From positions 1 to 43,571 of the forward strand of contig CAJUOQ010000019.1 of the NCBI GenBank assembly GCA_910588235.1: a stretch of 43,571 nt of DNA, read 5' to 3'. Position 1 is the stretch's first letter. Every line of letters begins with the position of its first letter. Below the pieces are notes generated by a model. It had not been told where the DNA came from, did no database searches, and saw only the letters and a program-made list of their open reading frames with translations. The position numbers and the translations under genes are program-made. Source of the stretch: an uncultured Atopostipes sp. (GTDB lineage: Bacteria > Bacillota > Bacilli > Lactobacillales > Carnobacteriaceae_A). Below are positions 32,969 through 42,629 of this stretch, one piece after another.

Positions 32969-33898
32969 TTATTGTTCCTCTTCTTTTAAAGCACGCGGAT
33001 GATATTGATCATATACATCTTTCATGCGCGCTTTTGTAATATGTGTATAAATCTGTGTAGTCGAGATATCAGAATGTCCCAGTAATTCCTGGACAATCCG
33101 TAAGTCGGCTCCATTCTCAAGTAAATGCGTCGCAAACGAATGTCGCAACATATGAGGCGAGACATTTTGTTTAATCCCAGCTTGTTGTACAATTTTCTTT
33201 AAGTTTTTCCACACGCCTTGGCGGGTGAGACCTTTTCCTCGCGCGTTTAAAAAGACATAGGGAGACTCTTCTGAAGCCCGACTTTCAAAAATAGGACGCC
33301 CATCCGCTAAATATTCGTTTAGCCAGGTGATGGCTTCGCCTCCTATCGGCAAGATTCGTTCTTTGTTGCCCTTACCAACTGTTTGAATAAAACCCATTGT
33401 TAGATGCAACTCATCCATTTCTAAATGCACTAATTCTGAAATACGTAATCCCGTCGCATACATCACTTCTAAGATCGCGCGATCACGTAGGCCAATTTCT
33501 GTTTCTACGTCGGGCGTTTCTAAAAGTCTTTCGACCTCTTTCATCGACAATACTTTAGGTAAAACTTCCGCTTTTTTAGGCGTTTCGACATATTGCATCG
33601 GATCATTTTCCGTAATCTTTTCTTGACGTAAAAACTGATGGAATTGACGTAAACTCGAAGTCATCCGAATAATCGAGTTTTCCGATTTTCCTTCTTCTCT
33701 CATGCGTTGCAGAAATAGGACAATATTATAACGATCAATCTCATCCCAAATAAATACTTTTTCAGCTTCTAAAAAATCGATATATTTTTGAAGATCTCTG
33801 CGATAACTGGCTACAGAGTTATCCGCTAAATCTCTTTCAATCTTTAAATGAACCAAATATTCATCAAAAGGCTCAACATCTAATTTTTCTTTTTCCAT
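32969..33898 (-). CDS. xerD: site-specific tyrosine recombinase XerD
   Basis: With XerC resolves chromosome dimers at dif. The 309-residue protein has an N-terminal SAM-like core-binding domain (FDEYLVHLKIERDLADNSVASYRRDLQKYIDFL) and the catalytic domain with ATGLRISELVHL (Arg), HMLRHSFATHLLENGADLRIVQELLGH (H-R and His) and the Tyr nucleophile in TTQIYTH. Length and context (next to deoB-punA) mark it as the chromosomal XerD and not a mobile-element integrase. Confidence 0.97.
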   Translation of the reverse strand: MEKEKLDVEPFDEYLVHLKIERDLADNSVASYRRDLQKYIDFLEAEKVFIWDEIDRYNIVLFLQRMREEGKSENSIIRMTSSLRQFHQFLRQEKITENDPMQYVETPKKAEVLPKVLSMKEVERLLETPDVETEIGLRDRAILEVMYATGLRISELVHLEMDELHLTMGFIQTVGKGNKERILPIGGEAITWLNEYLADGRPIFESRASEESPYVFLNARGKGLTRQGVWKNLKKIVQQAGIKQNVSPHMLRHSFATHLLENGADLRIVQELLGHSDISTTQIYTHITKARMKDVYDQYHPRALKEEEQ

Positions 33899-33971
33899 TT
33901 TCTCTGCTCCTCATACTTCCAACAGCCCTGTGAATATTTAACATGATCAGTATAAAATAATTTTATTCTAA

Positions 33972-34850
33972 TTACAATTCTCTTTTACGCGCGCTCTCCG
34001 TCAAGTACGTTCCTGTTTGGTCTTGTTTTACAATATCTTCTTTCAATAAACGACCGACTGCACGTTTGAATTGTCCTTTACTAATTCCGAAAAGCGCTCG
34101 GATATCATCAGGATTACTTTTATCATGATAAGGAATATGATAATCTTCTGACCGTTTTAAAACTTCATAGATCATTGAAGCATCTTCATCTAAAACTTCA
34201 TGCGCTCGAGGAAATAAGGAGAGATACAAGACGCCATCATTTCGTAAACCAATAACTCGTCCATCTACTTGTTGCCCTAAACGAGGTTCTGCATCACGTT
34301 CTTTTGGATGCACAAAGCCCATGTAGTCATCCTTTAAAGCCACGTAACTTCCGGCTTTTAAAGCACTGACGATCGTACCGGAAACATCTTCATTATGCAT
34401 CTCTTCCGATCCAGGCGTGATTTTTTCAAGTAAGTTTTCAATCGGTGATAATTTGCCCCACATGCGATGTTTATCATCGGTGGTCGTCGTTAAATATAAA
34501 TGGTCGCCTTTTCGTGGCCAAACCGTTGTAAAAGCAGGTAAATCGTCTAAAGAAACGACGAGATCTTTCCCAATCCAGCCTACGTCAACAAACACTCCTA
34601 ATTCACGTTGAACTGCAACGACTTCCCCCCAGTCATAAGTCCCTTCATGCACAGAAGGGATAGTCGTCATCAAAGCATGTTCATCTTGTTTATTGATATA
34701 AGCAAATCCTTCAATCATATCGCCTATTTCATAATTAGCGACCTCTTCATCCATTACTTTAAATGTGACGCCTTCTTTTTGTGCAAATAAAAATCGTTCA
34801 TTTTTATCTGTAATCATTGCAGTAACAATTGTTCCTAATATATGCTCCAT
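33972..34850 (-). CDS. cvfB: S1 RNA-binding regulator CvfB (YitL)
   Basis: A 292-residue RNA-binding protein of the CvfB family, linked in Staphylococcus to virulence gene control. It has several S1-like domains (about 1-65, GTYDWGEVVAVQRELGVFVDVGWIGKDLVVSLDDL near 75, and GTIVSALKAGSYVALKDDYMGFVHPKE near 150) and a C-terminal winged helix (NPDDIRALFGISKGQFKRAVGRLLKEDIV). Start at 34850 follows AAAGGAGTAACAAAA; 59 upstream in-frame codons pass through the pyk terminator and are rejected. Confidence 0.94.
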   Translation of the reverse strand: MEHILGTIVTAMITDKNERFLFAQKEGVTFKVMDEEVANYEIGDMIEGFAYINKQDEHALMTTIPSVHEGTYDWGEVVAVQRELGVFVDVGWIGKDLVVSLDDLPAFTTVWPRKGDHLYLTTTTDDKHRMWGKLSPIENLLEKITPGSEEMHNEDVSGTIVSALKAGSYVALKDDYMGFVHPKERDAEPRLGQQVDGRVIGLRNDGVLYLSLFPRAHEVLDEDASMIYEVLKRSEDYHIPYHDKSNPDDIRALFGISKGQFKRAVGRLLKEDIVKQDQTGTYLTESARKREL

Positions 34851-34914
34851 TTTTGTTACTCCTTTACTTAATATATTCAGTATGTATTCATTTATTATTA
34901 TAACCTTGTTCTTT

Positions 34915-34959
34915 GGATAAAGAAAGAAAGGACTTTGCATATCCTTTATGCAAAGTCCT
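34915..34959 (-). terminator. pyk terminator
   Basis: A perfect 13-bp stem AGGACTTTGCATA (34929-34941) with its complement (34947-34959), followed on the minus strand by TTCTTTCTTT. Confidence 0.9.
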
Positions 34960-34989
34960 GACTTTTTTAACCTAGTTTTCAATTTCGGA

Positions 34990-36747
34990 TTAAATAGCTG
35001 TCGTCTCTCCACGGTAAACAATTCCACGACGACTGTCTACAGTGATAAGCTCTCCGTGATTAATTAAGTCGGTCGCAGATTCAGCGGCAACAACCACAGG
35101 AATACCCATTGCAATACCTACAACGGCTGCATGACTCGTTAAGCCGCCTTGTTCAACGACGATAGCAGAAGCTTTTTCGATCGCTGGTAGATAATCTTTA
35201 TCGGTTGTTTTTACCACTAAGATTGAATCATCATTCATTTTATCTACAGCGTCTTTCGCTGTGTCTGCAACAACGGCTCGTCCAATCACTGTGTCATTTC
35301 CAACACCTTGTCCTTGAACAAGCTTTGAACCGATCATTTGAATTTTCATCAAGTTCGTTGTACCACTTTCACCAACAGGTACACCAGCAGTGATCAGAAT
35401 TAAGTCACCTTCTGAAGCAAATTCATGTTCAACAACATAGTTCGCTGCTAAGTTAAACATATCATCTGTCGATTCAGGTTTTTCAGAAACGGCTGGTTGA
35501 ACACCCCACTTAAGGGTTAAAGCTAAAGCTGTTTCTGTTGAGAATGTAATCGCAAAAATATCTGCTTTCGGACGGAATTTTGAAATCATACGAGCTGTAT
35601 GACCTGATTCAGTCGCAGCGACAATTGTTCCAATATTTAAGTTTTTCGCTGTGTGACCAACTGCTTGACCAATCGCTTCGGTTGTATCGCCTTGATCGAA
35701 TGATCGGAGCGAGTAAGCGTCTTGATCAACAAGTGAGCCTTCTGTACGAATCGCAATATTACTCATTGTACGTACAGCTTCAACTGGATAGTCCCCTGCA
35801 GCTGTTTCTCCAGATAACATAATCGCGTCTGTTCCATCGAAGATCGCGTTTGCTACGTCTGAAGCTTCTGCACGTGTTGGACGCGGGTTGTCTTGCATAG
35901 AATCTAACATTTGTGTCGCTGTGATTACTGGTTTTCCAGCCAAACGAGCTTTATTAATCATATCTTTTTGAACAATTGGAACTTCCTCTACTGGAATTTC
36001 CACTCCTAAGTCTCCACGAGCGACCATTAAACCATCAGAAACAGCGATAATGTCTTCTAAATTATCTACTCCTTCTTGGTTTTCAATTTTAGGAATAATT
36101 TGAATATGTAGACTATCATATTCTTCTAAAATTTCTTTAATTTCTAAAACGTCACTTGTACTACGAATGAAAGAGGCCGCAATAAAGTTAATCCCATTTT
36201 CGATACCAAATTTAATATCTGAGCGGTCTTTTTCTGTTAAACCAGGTAAGTTTAAAGAAGCTCCTGGAACGTTAACGCCTTTGTTATTTTTTAGTACACC
36301 TGAGTTTAAAGCGGTTGTTACAATCTCTTGATTCTCTGTATCTAGTTCAGTTACTTGTAGTTCAATCAATCCGTCATCAAGTAGGATTTGCATACCGACT
36401 TCAACGTCATTAATTAAGTCTTCATAAGAAACGGAGAATTTTTCAGCTGTCCCTAAAACTTCTTCCATGGCAACACGAACAATGTCTCCTTTAGTAATGT
36501 TGACTGTTTCGTTTTCCATTTTGTGTGTTCGAATTTCTGGTCCTTTGGTATCTAACATAATACCAACCGGTTGACCTAATTTTTCAGAAATTTTACGGAT
36601 ACGTTTAATTCTCGTTAAATGCTCATCATGATCACCATGTGAGAAGTTTAAACGCGCAACGTTCATTCCAGATTCTATTAATTGCTCAAGTGTTTCTTCG
36701 GACTCACTTGCTGGTCCAATCGTACATACAATTTTCGTTTTTTTCAT
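34990..36747 (-). CDS. pyk: pyruvate kinase
   Basis: Last step of glycolysis, making ATP and pyruvate from PEP. The 585-residue protein has the TIM barrel (CTIGPAS, ARLNFSHG, IIPKIENQEGVDN, MVARGDLGVEIP), the effector domain and an extra C-terminal PEP-utiliser-like domain (about 490-585, VEQGGLTSHAAVVGIAMGIPVVV) as in Bacillus. It is cotranscribed with pfkA, 66 bases downstream. RBS AAAGGA. Confidence 0.98.
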   Translation of the reverse strand: MKKTKIVCTIGPASESEETLEQLIESGMNVARLNFSHGDHDEHLTRIKRIRKISEKLGQPVGIMLDTKGPEIRTHKMENETVNITKGDIVRVAMEEVLGTAEKFSVSYEDLINDVEVGMQILLDDGLIELQVTELDTENQEIVTTALNSGVLKNNKGVNVPGASLNLPGLTEKDRSDIKFGIENGINFIAASFIRSTSDVLEIKEILEEYDSLHIQIIPKIENQEGVDNLEDIIAVSDGLMVARGDLGVEIPVEEVPIVQKDMINKARLAGKPVITATQMLDSMQDNPRPTRAEASDVANAIFDGTDAIMLSGETAAGDYPVEAVRTMSNIAIRTEGSLVDQDAYSLRSFDQGDTTEAIGQAVGHTAKNLNIGTIVAATESGHTARMISKFRPKADIFAITFSTETALALTLKWGVQPAVSEKPESTDDMFNLAANYVVEHEFASEGDLILITAGVPVGESGTTNLMKIQMIGSKLVQGQGVGNDTVIGRAVVADTAKDAVDKMNDDSILVVKTTDKDYLPAIEKASAIVVEQGGLTSHAAVVGIAMGIPVVVAAESATDLINHGELITVDSRRGIVYRGETTAI

Positions 36748-36813
36748 GTGGGAAAATCCTTTCCTTTGTCAAGGTTAAATATATTTTTTATTTTAAAGTA
36801 AATCTGTTGAAAT

Positions 36814-37776
36814 TTAAATTAAATATTTATTTAATTCATATAAGTGTAATTTAGGTTCGTGAAGTAAATTGTCAAAAATATCATCAAATGTATGAGTTCC
36901 AATCTCTTCGTTGACTAATGCCACACAAAGGCCACTTGCACCTTCTAGTAGTAGCTCAACAGCTCGTGCACCGAAACGACTCCCTATCACACGGTCTCGC
37001 ACAGTCGGAACGCCTCCCCGCTGGATATGTCCTAAAACGACTTCGCGAATGTTAAAGGAATTGTCAATCGATTGAATATGTTCAATTAACTGGCGCGCAG
37101 GCATAACACCTTCTGCTAACACAATTAAACCTTGGTTTTTGCCTTTAGCAAATCCTTCTTTAATATTATTTACAATCTGATTCACATCATAATCTGTTTC
37201 AGGGATCACAATGGCTTCTGCACCGGCACTCAGTCCGCCCCAGATCGCAATATCACCTGCATCACGGCCCATCACTTCAACGACTAATACGCGTCCATGG
37301 GAACCAGCTGTATCACGGACACGGTCTAGAGCTTCCGTTACCGTATTGACGGTTGTATCGAAACCTAGTGTATAATCCGTGCCTGGGATATCATTATCAA
37401 TAGTCCCTGGGATTCCAATTGCTGGGAACCCTAGTTTCGCTAATGATTGAGCCCCGCGGAAGGATCCGTCTCCACCAATGACAACGACACCTTCAATTCC
37501 GAACTTTTCTAATTGTTCCAGTCCCTTACGTTGTCCTTCTTCTGTTTTGAATTCTGGATAACGAGCAGAGAATAAAACTGTTCCGCCTCGATTAAGAATT
37601 CCGCCCACATCGCCTGATGTGATTCGATTGATGTCACCTTCGACTAGCCCTTTGTAGCCATTATAGATACCGTAAACTTCAATACCTAAAGACTCTCCAC
37701 GACGAACGACTGCACGTACTGCAGCATTCATTCCTGGGGCATCTCCTCCACTAGTCATTACTCCAATTCTTTTCAT
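36814..37776 (-). CDS. pfkA: ATP-dependent 6-phosphofructokinase
   Basis: Committed step of glycolysis. The 320-residue protein has the ATP loop GGDAPGMN (10-17), GGDGSFRGA near 102, PGTIDNDIPGTD with the catalytic Asp, and GHIQRGG. Length and motifs match Bacillus PfkA, which PEP inhibits allosterically. RBS GGTAGGAA. The dnaE-pfkA-pyk order is typical of Bacilli. Confidence 0.98.
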   Translation of the reverse strand: MKRIGVMTSGGDAPGMNAAVRAVVRRGESLGIEVYGIYNGYKGLVEGDINRITSGDVGGILNRGGTVLFSARYPEFKTEEGQRKGLEQLEKFGIEGVVVIGGDGSFRGAQSLAKLGFPAIGIPGTIDNDIPGTDYTLGFDTTVNTVTEALDRVRDTAGSHGRVLVVEVMGRDAGDIAIWGGLSAGAEAIVIPETDYDVNQIVNNIKEGFAKGKNQGLIVLAEGVMPARQLIEHIQSIDNSFNIREVVLGHIQRGGVPTVRDRVIGSRFGARAVELLLEGASGLCVALVNEEIGTHTFDDIFDNLLHEPKLHLYELNKYLI

Positions 37777-37827
37777 TTCCTACCACCTTAAAAAATATAT
37801 TCCATTAAATATAAACTTTCAATAGTT

Positions 37828-37833
37828 ATTCTA
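37828..37833 (-). promoter_or_regulatory. possible pfkA-pyk extended -10 promoter
   Basis: Minus strand ATGGTAGAAT (TG one base before TAGAAT) about 50 bases before pfkA. The -35 is weak. No catabolite-responsive element recognised. Confidence 0.45.
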
Positions 37834-37875
37834 CCATTTTTTATGGATGAAGTCCTAGAAAATTCATTACTTTCT

Positions 37876-40800
37876 TTATTTTTCAACATTTTTCAGCACA
37901 ATATTTTCATTTCCAAACATTTTTTCTATCCTTTCAAATAGTTCCGGTCGTTCAGCCACAAAAAATTCTTTTTTAAATGGTTTTTGTTCTTTGGTCTCCT
38001 GATCATAAAGAATGACCGGTATATGACCATGATACTGTTTTAAAACTGTTTGTAAAGCTTCTAACTTCTTCATTTCCTCTTGTAACGATTGAAAACGAAT
38101 ATAAAGCACTTGTTGTTTTGAGCGCACAGGCTCTTGTTTTGTTTCCGGATGCTTTTTATTTTTGAGTGCCTCGTCGGCGGCTATAATTTTGTTCACAATA
38201 ATTTTAACAGGACTTTGATTCTTTTCAACTTCTCCTTCCACTAAAATCGTGTCCCCTTCATCGAATTTTTGAATATATCGACGATGGATATTGGGGAAAA
38301 GAGTCAGTGAACCTTTGCCTGAACTATCAATGACATCCGCAAACGACATCGGATAACCATTCTTGGTCTGGATCCGCGTAATTTTTTCGACCACCACTAA
38401 AGCTTTCATTCTTTTTTGTGGCGCCGCATCCGCTAGATAAAGAATCGATTCATCTTGTCGTAACACATTATACTGTTCACCCGGTTCAGCTGTAAAGTAG
38501 TAACCGGTCGCTTCAAATTCTTGGTTCATTTTCTCTGTATCAGAAAGCTCCGGCTCTTCAACAATAGTGGGCGCAAAAAGATCAAATAGTTCGGTATTCC
38601 CATGACTCATTTCGATACTCTCTACAATACTCGTTAAAGAGGTTAATAAAGAAGAACGCGTATCTTTCAACTGGTCAAATGCGCCGCTGTAAATCAAAGG
38701 CAAGATTTGTTCTTCATCTAGCCAACGAGGATCCATACGACTTAAAAAGTGAATAAGATTATTATACGCCCCACTTTCTCGTCGTTCTTGGATAATTTCT
38801 TGGATAAAGTTTCGCGGAACGCCTTTGATGCTATCTAAACCAAATCGTATTTTTTTATCTTCAATGATTAAACCATGGTAACTTTTGTTAATGTCCGGTC
38901 CTAAAAATTGCACTTGAGCTCGTTTGGCTTCTGTCACAAAAGATTTCATTTTTTCTTTACTAGCTGCATTCATCACCGCTGCATAAAAGCTCGCTGGATA
39001 ATGAGCTTTTACATAAGCTAACTGATAAGCGACTTTTGAGTACGCCACTGCGTGTGAACGATTGAAACCATAGTCCGCAAATTGTTCAATATAGCCATAA
39101 ACTTCTAAAGCTGTTTGTTTAGAGTACCCTTTTTCTAAAGCCCCTTTGACAAAACTCTCACGGCCCTCTTCGATCGCTTGATGATCTTTTTTAGAGATCG
39201 CTCGCCGTAAAATATCCGCCTCATTCAGCGTGTAACCCGCTAACTTAGAGGCCACTTGCATGACTTGCTCTTGATAAACCATCACACCATAAGTCACTTC
39301 GAGAATATCTTTTAAATCATCATGCGGATAACGAATCGGTTCCTGGCCATTTTTTCGTTTAATAAAGGTATCAATTTGTTCCATGGGACCTGGCCGATAT
39401 AAAGCATTGACAGCCACGACGTCTTCAAAGGTATTGGGTTGTAGTCTTTGTAGCACCCGGCGAATACCTGCTGACTCAAACTGGAAAACGCCATCTGTTT
39501 TTCCTTGTCTAAAAATTTCAAGTGTGGCCTGGTCATCAAAAGGAATCGCATCGATATCAATCTTCTGACCTTCATTTTCATAAGGAATGAAGCGAATGCA
39601 GTCCGCTAAAATCGAAAGATTACGGAGACCTAAAATATCTAACTTCAGTAAACCTACATTCTCCACATCGCCCATAGTAAATTGGGTTAAATGGATGGCA
39701 CCACTCCCTTGTTGTAGAGGGACTTGATGAATCAGTGGCTCATCCGCAATCACTACCGCGGCTGCGTGAGTAGAAACATGGCGATTACGTCCTTCGATTT
39801 TTCGAGCGACATTGTAGATTCTTTGATTTTGCTCACTTTCTGCCACCAATCGTTTCATTGTTTGATTCTGTAAAGAATTCTCTAGAGTGACATTTGGGCC
39901 ACTCGGAATCGCTTGGGACCATTTTTTTATTTCAGCTTGAGACAGACCAAAAACACGAGCAACATCTCGAACCGCTGACTTTGCACCATAAGTACCGATC
40001 GTCCCAATTTGCGCGACATAGTCTGAGCCGTATTTTTTATAAATATATTGCAAAATCTCTTCTCGGCGATTATCTGGAAAATCCAAATCAATGTCGGGCA
40101 TCGTATAACGCTCTTTATTTAAGAAACGCTCAAACAAGAGGTCAAATTCAATCGGATCGACGTTAGTGATTTCTAATAAGAAGGCGACAAAGGAACCCGC
40201 AGCTGATCCACGTCCAGAACCTGTATAAATATTGTGTTTATGGGCGTAAACCATAATATCCCAGACAATTAAAAAATAGTCGGAAAAGCCCATTTCTGAA
40301 ATAACATTCAATTCTTTTTCTAACCGTTGTTCGTGAGCTTCCGTTACCTGCTCGACGCGCTGGTCTAAATTGTCGACACAAAGTTTTCTTAAATAACTCG
40401 CTGCTGTTTCTCCACCTGGAACCGGAAAAGTCGGCATCAGTTGTCGATCGAGATCAATTTCAATATGTATAGATTGGGCAATGTCTTGTGTAGCTTGCGC
40501 AGCTTTGGCGAAACCTTCCTCCTGAAAAGCAGTATAAGTCGCTTCCGGAGCCGTTAATGAAAAATCACCCGTGTCCGAAGTTAAGAAACGATTGATCTCT
40601 GCTTGATGCTCTTCGCCTAAAGGCATCTCTGCTTCCAGTACTTGTAAAACCTTCGTCGGTAACGCATCCTCTTCCGTTAAATATTGCACATTCCCAAGCG
40701 CCACTAGCGGAGTATTCGTATGTTTATAAAATGAATAAATAGCCGGTGCGTTATTTTGCAGTGAAACGCCTAGATAAAAATGAGGGAATTGATCATAAAA

Positions 40801-41250
40801 ATATTGCGCCACTTCTTGGGCTTCTTGGACTTGATCCCCGGCCAGTAAAGCAGGAATCTCGCCTTCAACACCTGGAGAGATCACCACTAAGTGCTTACTC
40901 CGTGCAATCACTTCTTTTAGTGGAATAAAGTCTTCAGTCAGTTGATACATAGATGATAACTGAATCAGTTCTTGGTACCCTTCATAATTTTTAGCTAATA
41001 AGATCAAAGGATACGTCTGATTTTGCCCAATATGTCCTTGCACATCAAGTGTTAGCCCAATAATGGGTTGTAAATTATGTGCTTGAGCTGTCTCATAAAA
41101 CTCAATGGCTCCATAGAGAACATTATGATCCGTCAACGCAATCGCTTGATGTCCTTGTGCCTTTGCATTTTTTACTAACTCTTCAACCGTCAACGTACTC
41201 TTCATTAATGAATTCGTACTAATAACTTGTAAATGCGTAAATGTCATCAT
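37876..41250 (-). CDS. dnaE: DNA polymerase III subunit alpha (DnaE)
   Basis: Bacterial family C polymerase of the DnaE type, which extends primers on the lagging strand in Bacillota beside PolC. The 1124-residue protein has an N-terminal PHP domain, then the palm with GRGSAAGSFVAFLLEITNVDP and PDIDLDFPDNRRE (catalytic Asp pair), MVYQEQVMQVA, a helix-hairpin-helix region and a C-terminal OB fold (KALVVVEKITRIQTKNGYPMSFADV). The PHP metal motif is eroded: the usual V-H-S reads HLQVISTNSL, so PHP metal activity is doubtful. Starts with Met-Met behind two GGAGG motifs; either ATG could serve. Confidence 0.97.
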   Translation of the reverse strand: MMTFTHLQVISTNSLMKSTLTVEELVKNAKAQGHQAIALTDHNVLYGAIEFYETAQAHNLQPIIGLTLDVQGHIGQNQTYPLILLAKNYEGYQELIQLSSMYQLTEDFIPLKEVIARSKHLVVISPGVEGEIPALLAGDQVQEAQEVAQYFYDQFPHFYLGVSLQNNAPAIYSFYKHTNTPLVALGNVQYLTEEDALPTKVLQVLEAEMPLGEEHQAEINRFLTSDTGDFSLTAPEATYTAFQEEGFAKAAQATQDIAQSIHIEIDLDRQLMPTFPVPGGETAASYLRKLCVDNLDQRVEQVTEAHEQRLEKELNVISEMGFSDYFLIVWDIMVYAHKHNIYTGSGRGSAAGSFVAFLLEITNVDPIEFDLLFERFLNKERYTMPDIDLDFPDNRREEILQYIYKKYGSDYVAQIGTIGTYGAKSAVRDVARVFGLSQAEIKKWSQAIPSGPNVTLENSLQNQTMKRLVAESEQNQRIYNVARKIEGRNRHVSTHAAAVVIADEPLIHQVPLQQGSGAIHLTQFTMGDVENVGLLKLDILGLRNLSILADCIRFIPYENEGQKIDIDAIPFDDQATLEIFRQGKTDGVFQFESAGIRRVLQRLQPNTFEDVVAVNALYRPGPMEQIDTFIKRKNGQEPIRYPHDDLKDILEVTYGVMVYQEQVMQVASKLAGYTLNEADILRRAISKKDHQAIEEGRESFVKGALEKGYSKQTALEVYGYIEQFADYGFNRSHAVAYSKVAYQLAYVKAHYPASFYAAVMNAASKEKMKSFVTEAKRAQVQFLGPDINKSYHGLIIEDKKIRFGLDSIKGVPRNFIQEIIQERRESGAYNNLIHFLSRMDPRWLDEEQILPLIYSGAFDQLKDTRSSLLTSLTSIVESIEMSHGNTELFDLFAPTIVEEPELSDTEKMNQEFEATGYYFTAEPGEQYNVLRQDESILYLADAAPQKRMKALVVVEKITRIQTKNGYPMSFADVIDSSGKGSLTLFPNIHRRYIQKFDEGDTILVEGEVEKNQSPVKIIVNKIIAADEALKNKKHPETKQEPVRSKQQVLYIRFQSLQEEMKKLEALQTVLKQYHGHIPVILYDQETKEQKPFKKEFFVAERPELFERIEKMFGNENIVLKNVEK

Positions 41251-41315
41251 GTCACCTCCTACCTCCTTAGTATAACAACTATTTGTTAAATTTAAAATTT
41301 GATTTTTGGCTTTAT

Positions 41316-41350
41316 AAAAACCTCTTGGAAATAATGTCCAAAGAGGTTTC
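41316..41350 (-). terminator. terminator after the MIP18-family gene
   Basis: Minus strand AAACCTCTT.GGA pairs with TCCAAGAGGTTT, then TTTATAAAG. It lies between the MIP18-family gene and dnaE. Confidence 0.82.
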
Positions 41351-41358
41351 GTTTATTA

Positions 41359-41694
41359 TTACATCCCGAGCGCAATCCGGGCATACCGACTCATTCGCTC
41401 GGGGTTCCAAGCAGGATACCAAATATATTTTACCCGACTGGTACGGATCTGAGGGATCTCTGCTAAAGCTTCTTTCACTTCTGCTTCAATGGTCTCGGCA
41501 AAGGGACAATCCATCGTCGTCAGTGTCATTTGAATTTCACAAAAGCCGCCTTCGAATAGTTGTACTTTATAAACCAAGCCTATATTTACAATATCAATTC
41601 CTAATTCAGGATCAATGACAGACGCTAACTTTTCCAAGACATGCGTTTTTAAACTTTGGTCTTCTATTAACTTTAAATCTTTTTCTGCTGACAC
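41359..41694 (-). CDS. MIP18/DUF59-family metal-sulfur cluster protein (YitW/SufT-like)
   Basis: A 111-residue iron-sulfur assembly factor of the MIP18 (PaaD/SufT) family. The core is VIDPELGIDIVNIGLVYKV (27-45), then MTLTTMDCPFAETI with the conserved Cys63, and the C-terminal VKYIWYPAWNPERMSRYARIALGM, typical of the YitW subgroup. It probably helps load Fe-S clusters onto client proteins. Start codon is GTG with AAAGGGGCAGAGGAA upstream. The neighbouring hydrolase corresponds to Bacillus yitV, which also stands next to yitW. Confidence 0.92.
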   Translation of the reverse strand: MSAEKDLKLIEDQSLKTHVLEKLASVIDPELGIDIVNIGLVYKVQLFEGGFCEIQMTLTTMDCPFAETIEAEVKEALAEIPQIRTSRVKYIWYPAWNPERMSRYARIALGM

Positions 41695-41739
41695 TTCCTC
41701 TGCCCCTTTCTTCTTATAGGTCTTACTATAGCATAATTT

Positions 41740-42531
41740 TTAAGACGATGCTTTATTATTTTCGTTGAGTGTTTTATCGAAAAACTGACTCATTTTGAAA
41801 ATAATGGTTTGCGGGACCCGATGTTTAACTCCTGGAGACGTTTCAAATTCCAGCTGATGACTATAAGGTTCGTTTTTAATCTCTTCGATAAAGTGTTTAG
41901 TAATATGTATCGGCACAATAGGATCTTTGGTACCATGCCAAAAATAGACCGGTCGTCCAGCAATTTTTTCAGGCTGTTTATTTAATGAAATGCCTTCTAA
42001 TTCTTGGAGACGTGTGGCGATCATTTCTTGGTCTAATAAGTCATATAGAGCAGTCCCATCAATTTTATAATTTTTCAACAGCCACTCTGTGAATTCGATT
42101 GGATTAGGACTTCCCATCAAAACAGCCGCAGCTTGAATCCATTCATACTGGGTCAACATAGCACTGGTCGTGATGCCACCCATTGATAAACCTGCAACGC
42201 CTATTTTATCTTTGTCACTTTTTTTCTGCTCAAGGTAGTGATTGACTAAGAGAGGAAACTCTTGCACACTTTGGACGACAATGTTCCAAAAATTCATCGG
42301 ATCGTTGGATGCTTCCATCTCAGCTCGTCTCTCTCCATGATCTAAAGCTTCAGGTAAAATGGCGCGAAATCCTTTTCGAGCTAAGACATAACCATATTCC
42401 AAAACTCTTTCTTTCCGACTTTCCCAACCATGATAAAAGAAAACAGTGGGTAATAATTCTTTTTCTTTCCCTTTCGGATAAACTTCAAGCACTGGAAGGC
42501 CTTCAATTGTTTGGTGTTTTAATTCAATCAT
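41740..42531 (-). CDS. alpha/beta hydrolase, YitV-like esterase
   Basis: A 263-residue cytosolic serine hydrolase. The oxyanion-site HG is in FFYHGWESRKE (31-41), the nucleophile Ser116 in GVAGLSMGG, the acid probably in WHGTKDPIVP and the His in SPGVKHRVPQ. The conserved LPEALDHGERR after the first strands fits the YitV/dienelactone-hydrolase-like family. No signal peptide. The natural substrate is unknown. It is divergent from the HAD phosphatase gene across a 98-base gap. Confidence 0.9.
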   Translation of the reverse strand: MIELKHQTIEGLPVLEVYPKGKEKELLPTVFFYHGWESRKERVLEYGYVLARKGFRAILPEALDHGERRAEMEASNDPMNFWNIVVQSVQEFPLLVNHYLEQKKSDKDKIGVAGLSMGGITTSAMLTQYEWIQAAAVLMGSPNPIEFTEWLLKNYKIDGTALYDLLDQEMIATRLQELEGISLNKQPEKIAGRPVYFWHGTKDPIVPIHITKHFIEEIKNEPYSHQLEFETSPGVKHRVPQTIIFKMSQFFDKTLNENNKASS

Positions 42532-42565
42532 ATTTTTCTCCTTTAGTGTAATTTATTAGTGGATT

Positions 42566-42574
42566 TGGTACAAT
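42566..42574 (+). promoter_or_regulatory. promoter of the HAD phosphatase gene
   Basis: TGGTACAAT (extended -10, TACAAT at 42569-42574). The -35 region is weak. It is about 55 bases before the start codon. Confidence 0.55.
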
Positions 42575-42629
42575 GTTCGTAGTCATTTTAAAAAATACAA
42601 ATTCTTAAAGAAAGTGAGAACTCAAAAAT

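Noticed and set aside
32969..33898. Tyrosine recombinase as a sign of an integrated element
   Set aside because: Length, full motifs and the xerD-deoB-punA context mark it as chromosomal XerD; no att repeats or phage genes nearby.
34851..35027. N-terminal extension of cvfB by 59 codons
   Set aside because: It would read through the pyk terminator; the real start has AAAGGAG at proper spacing.
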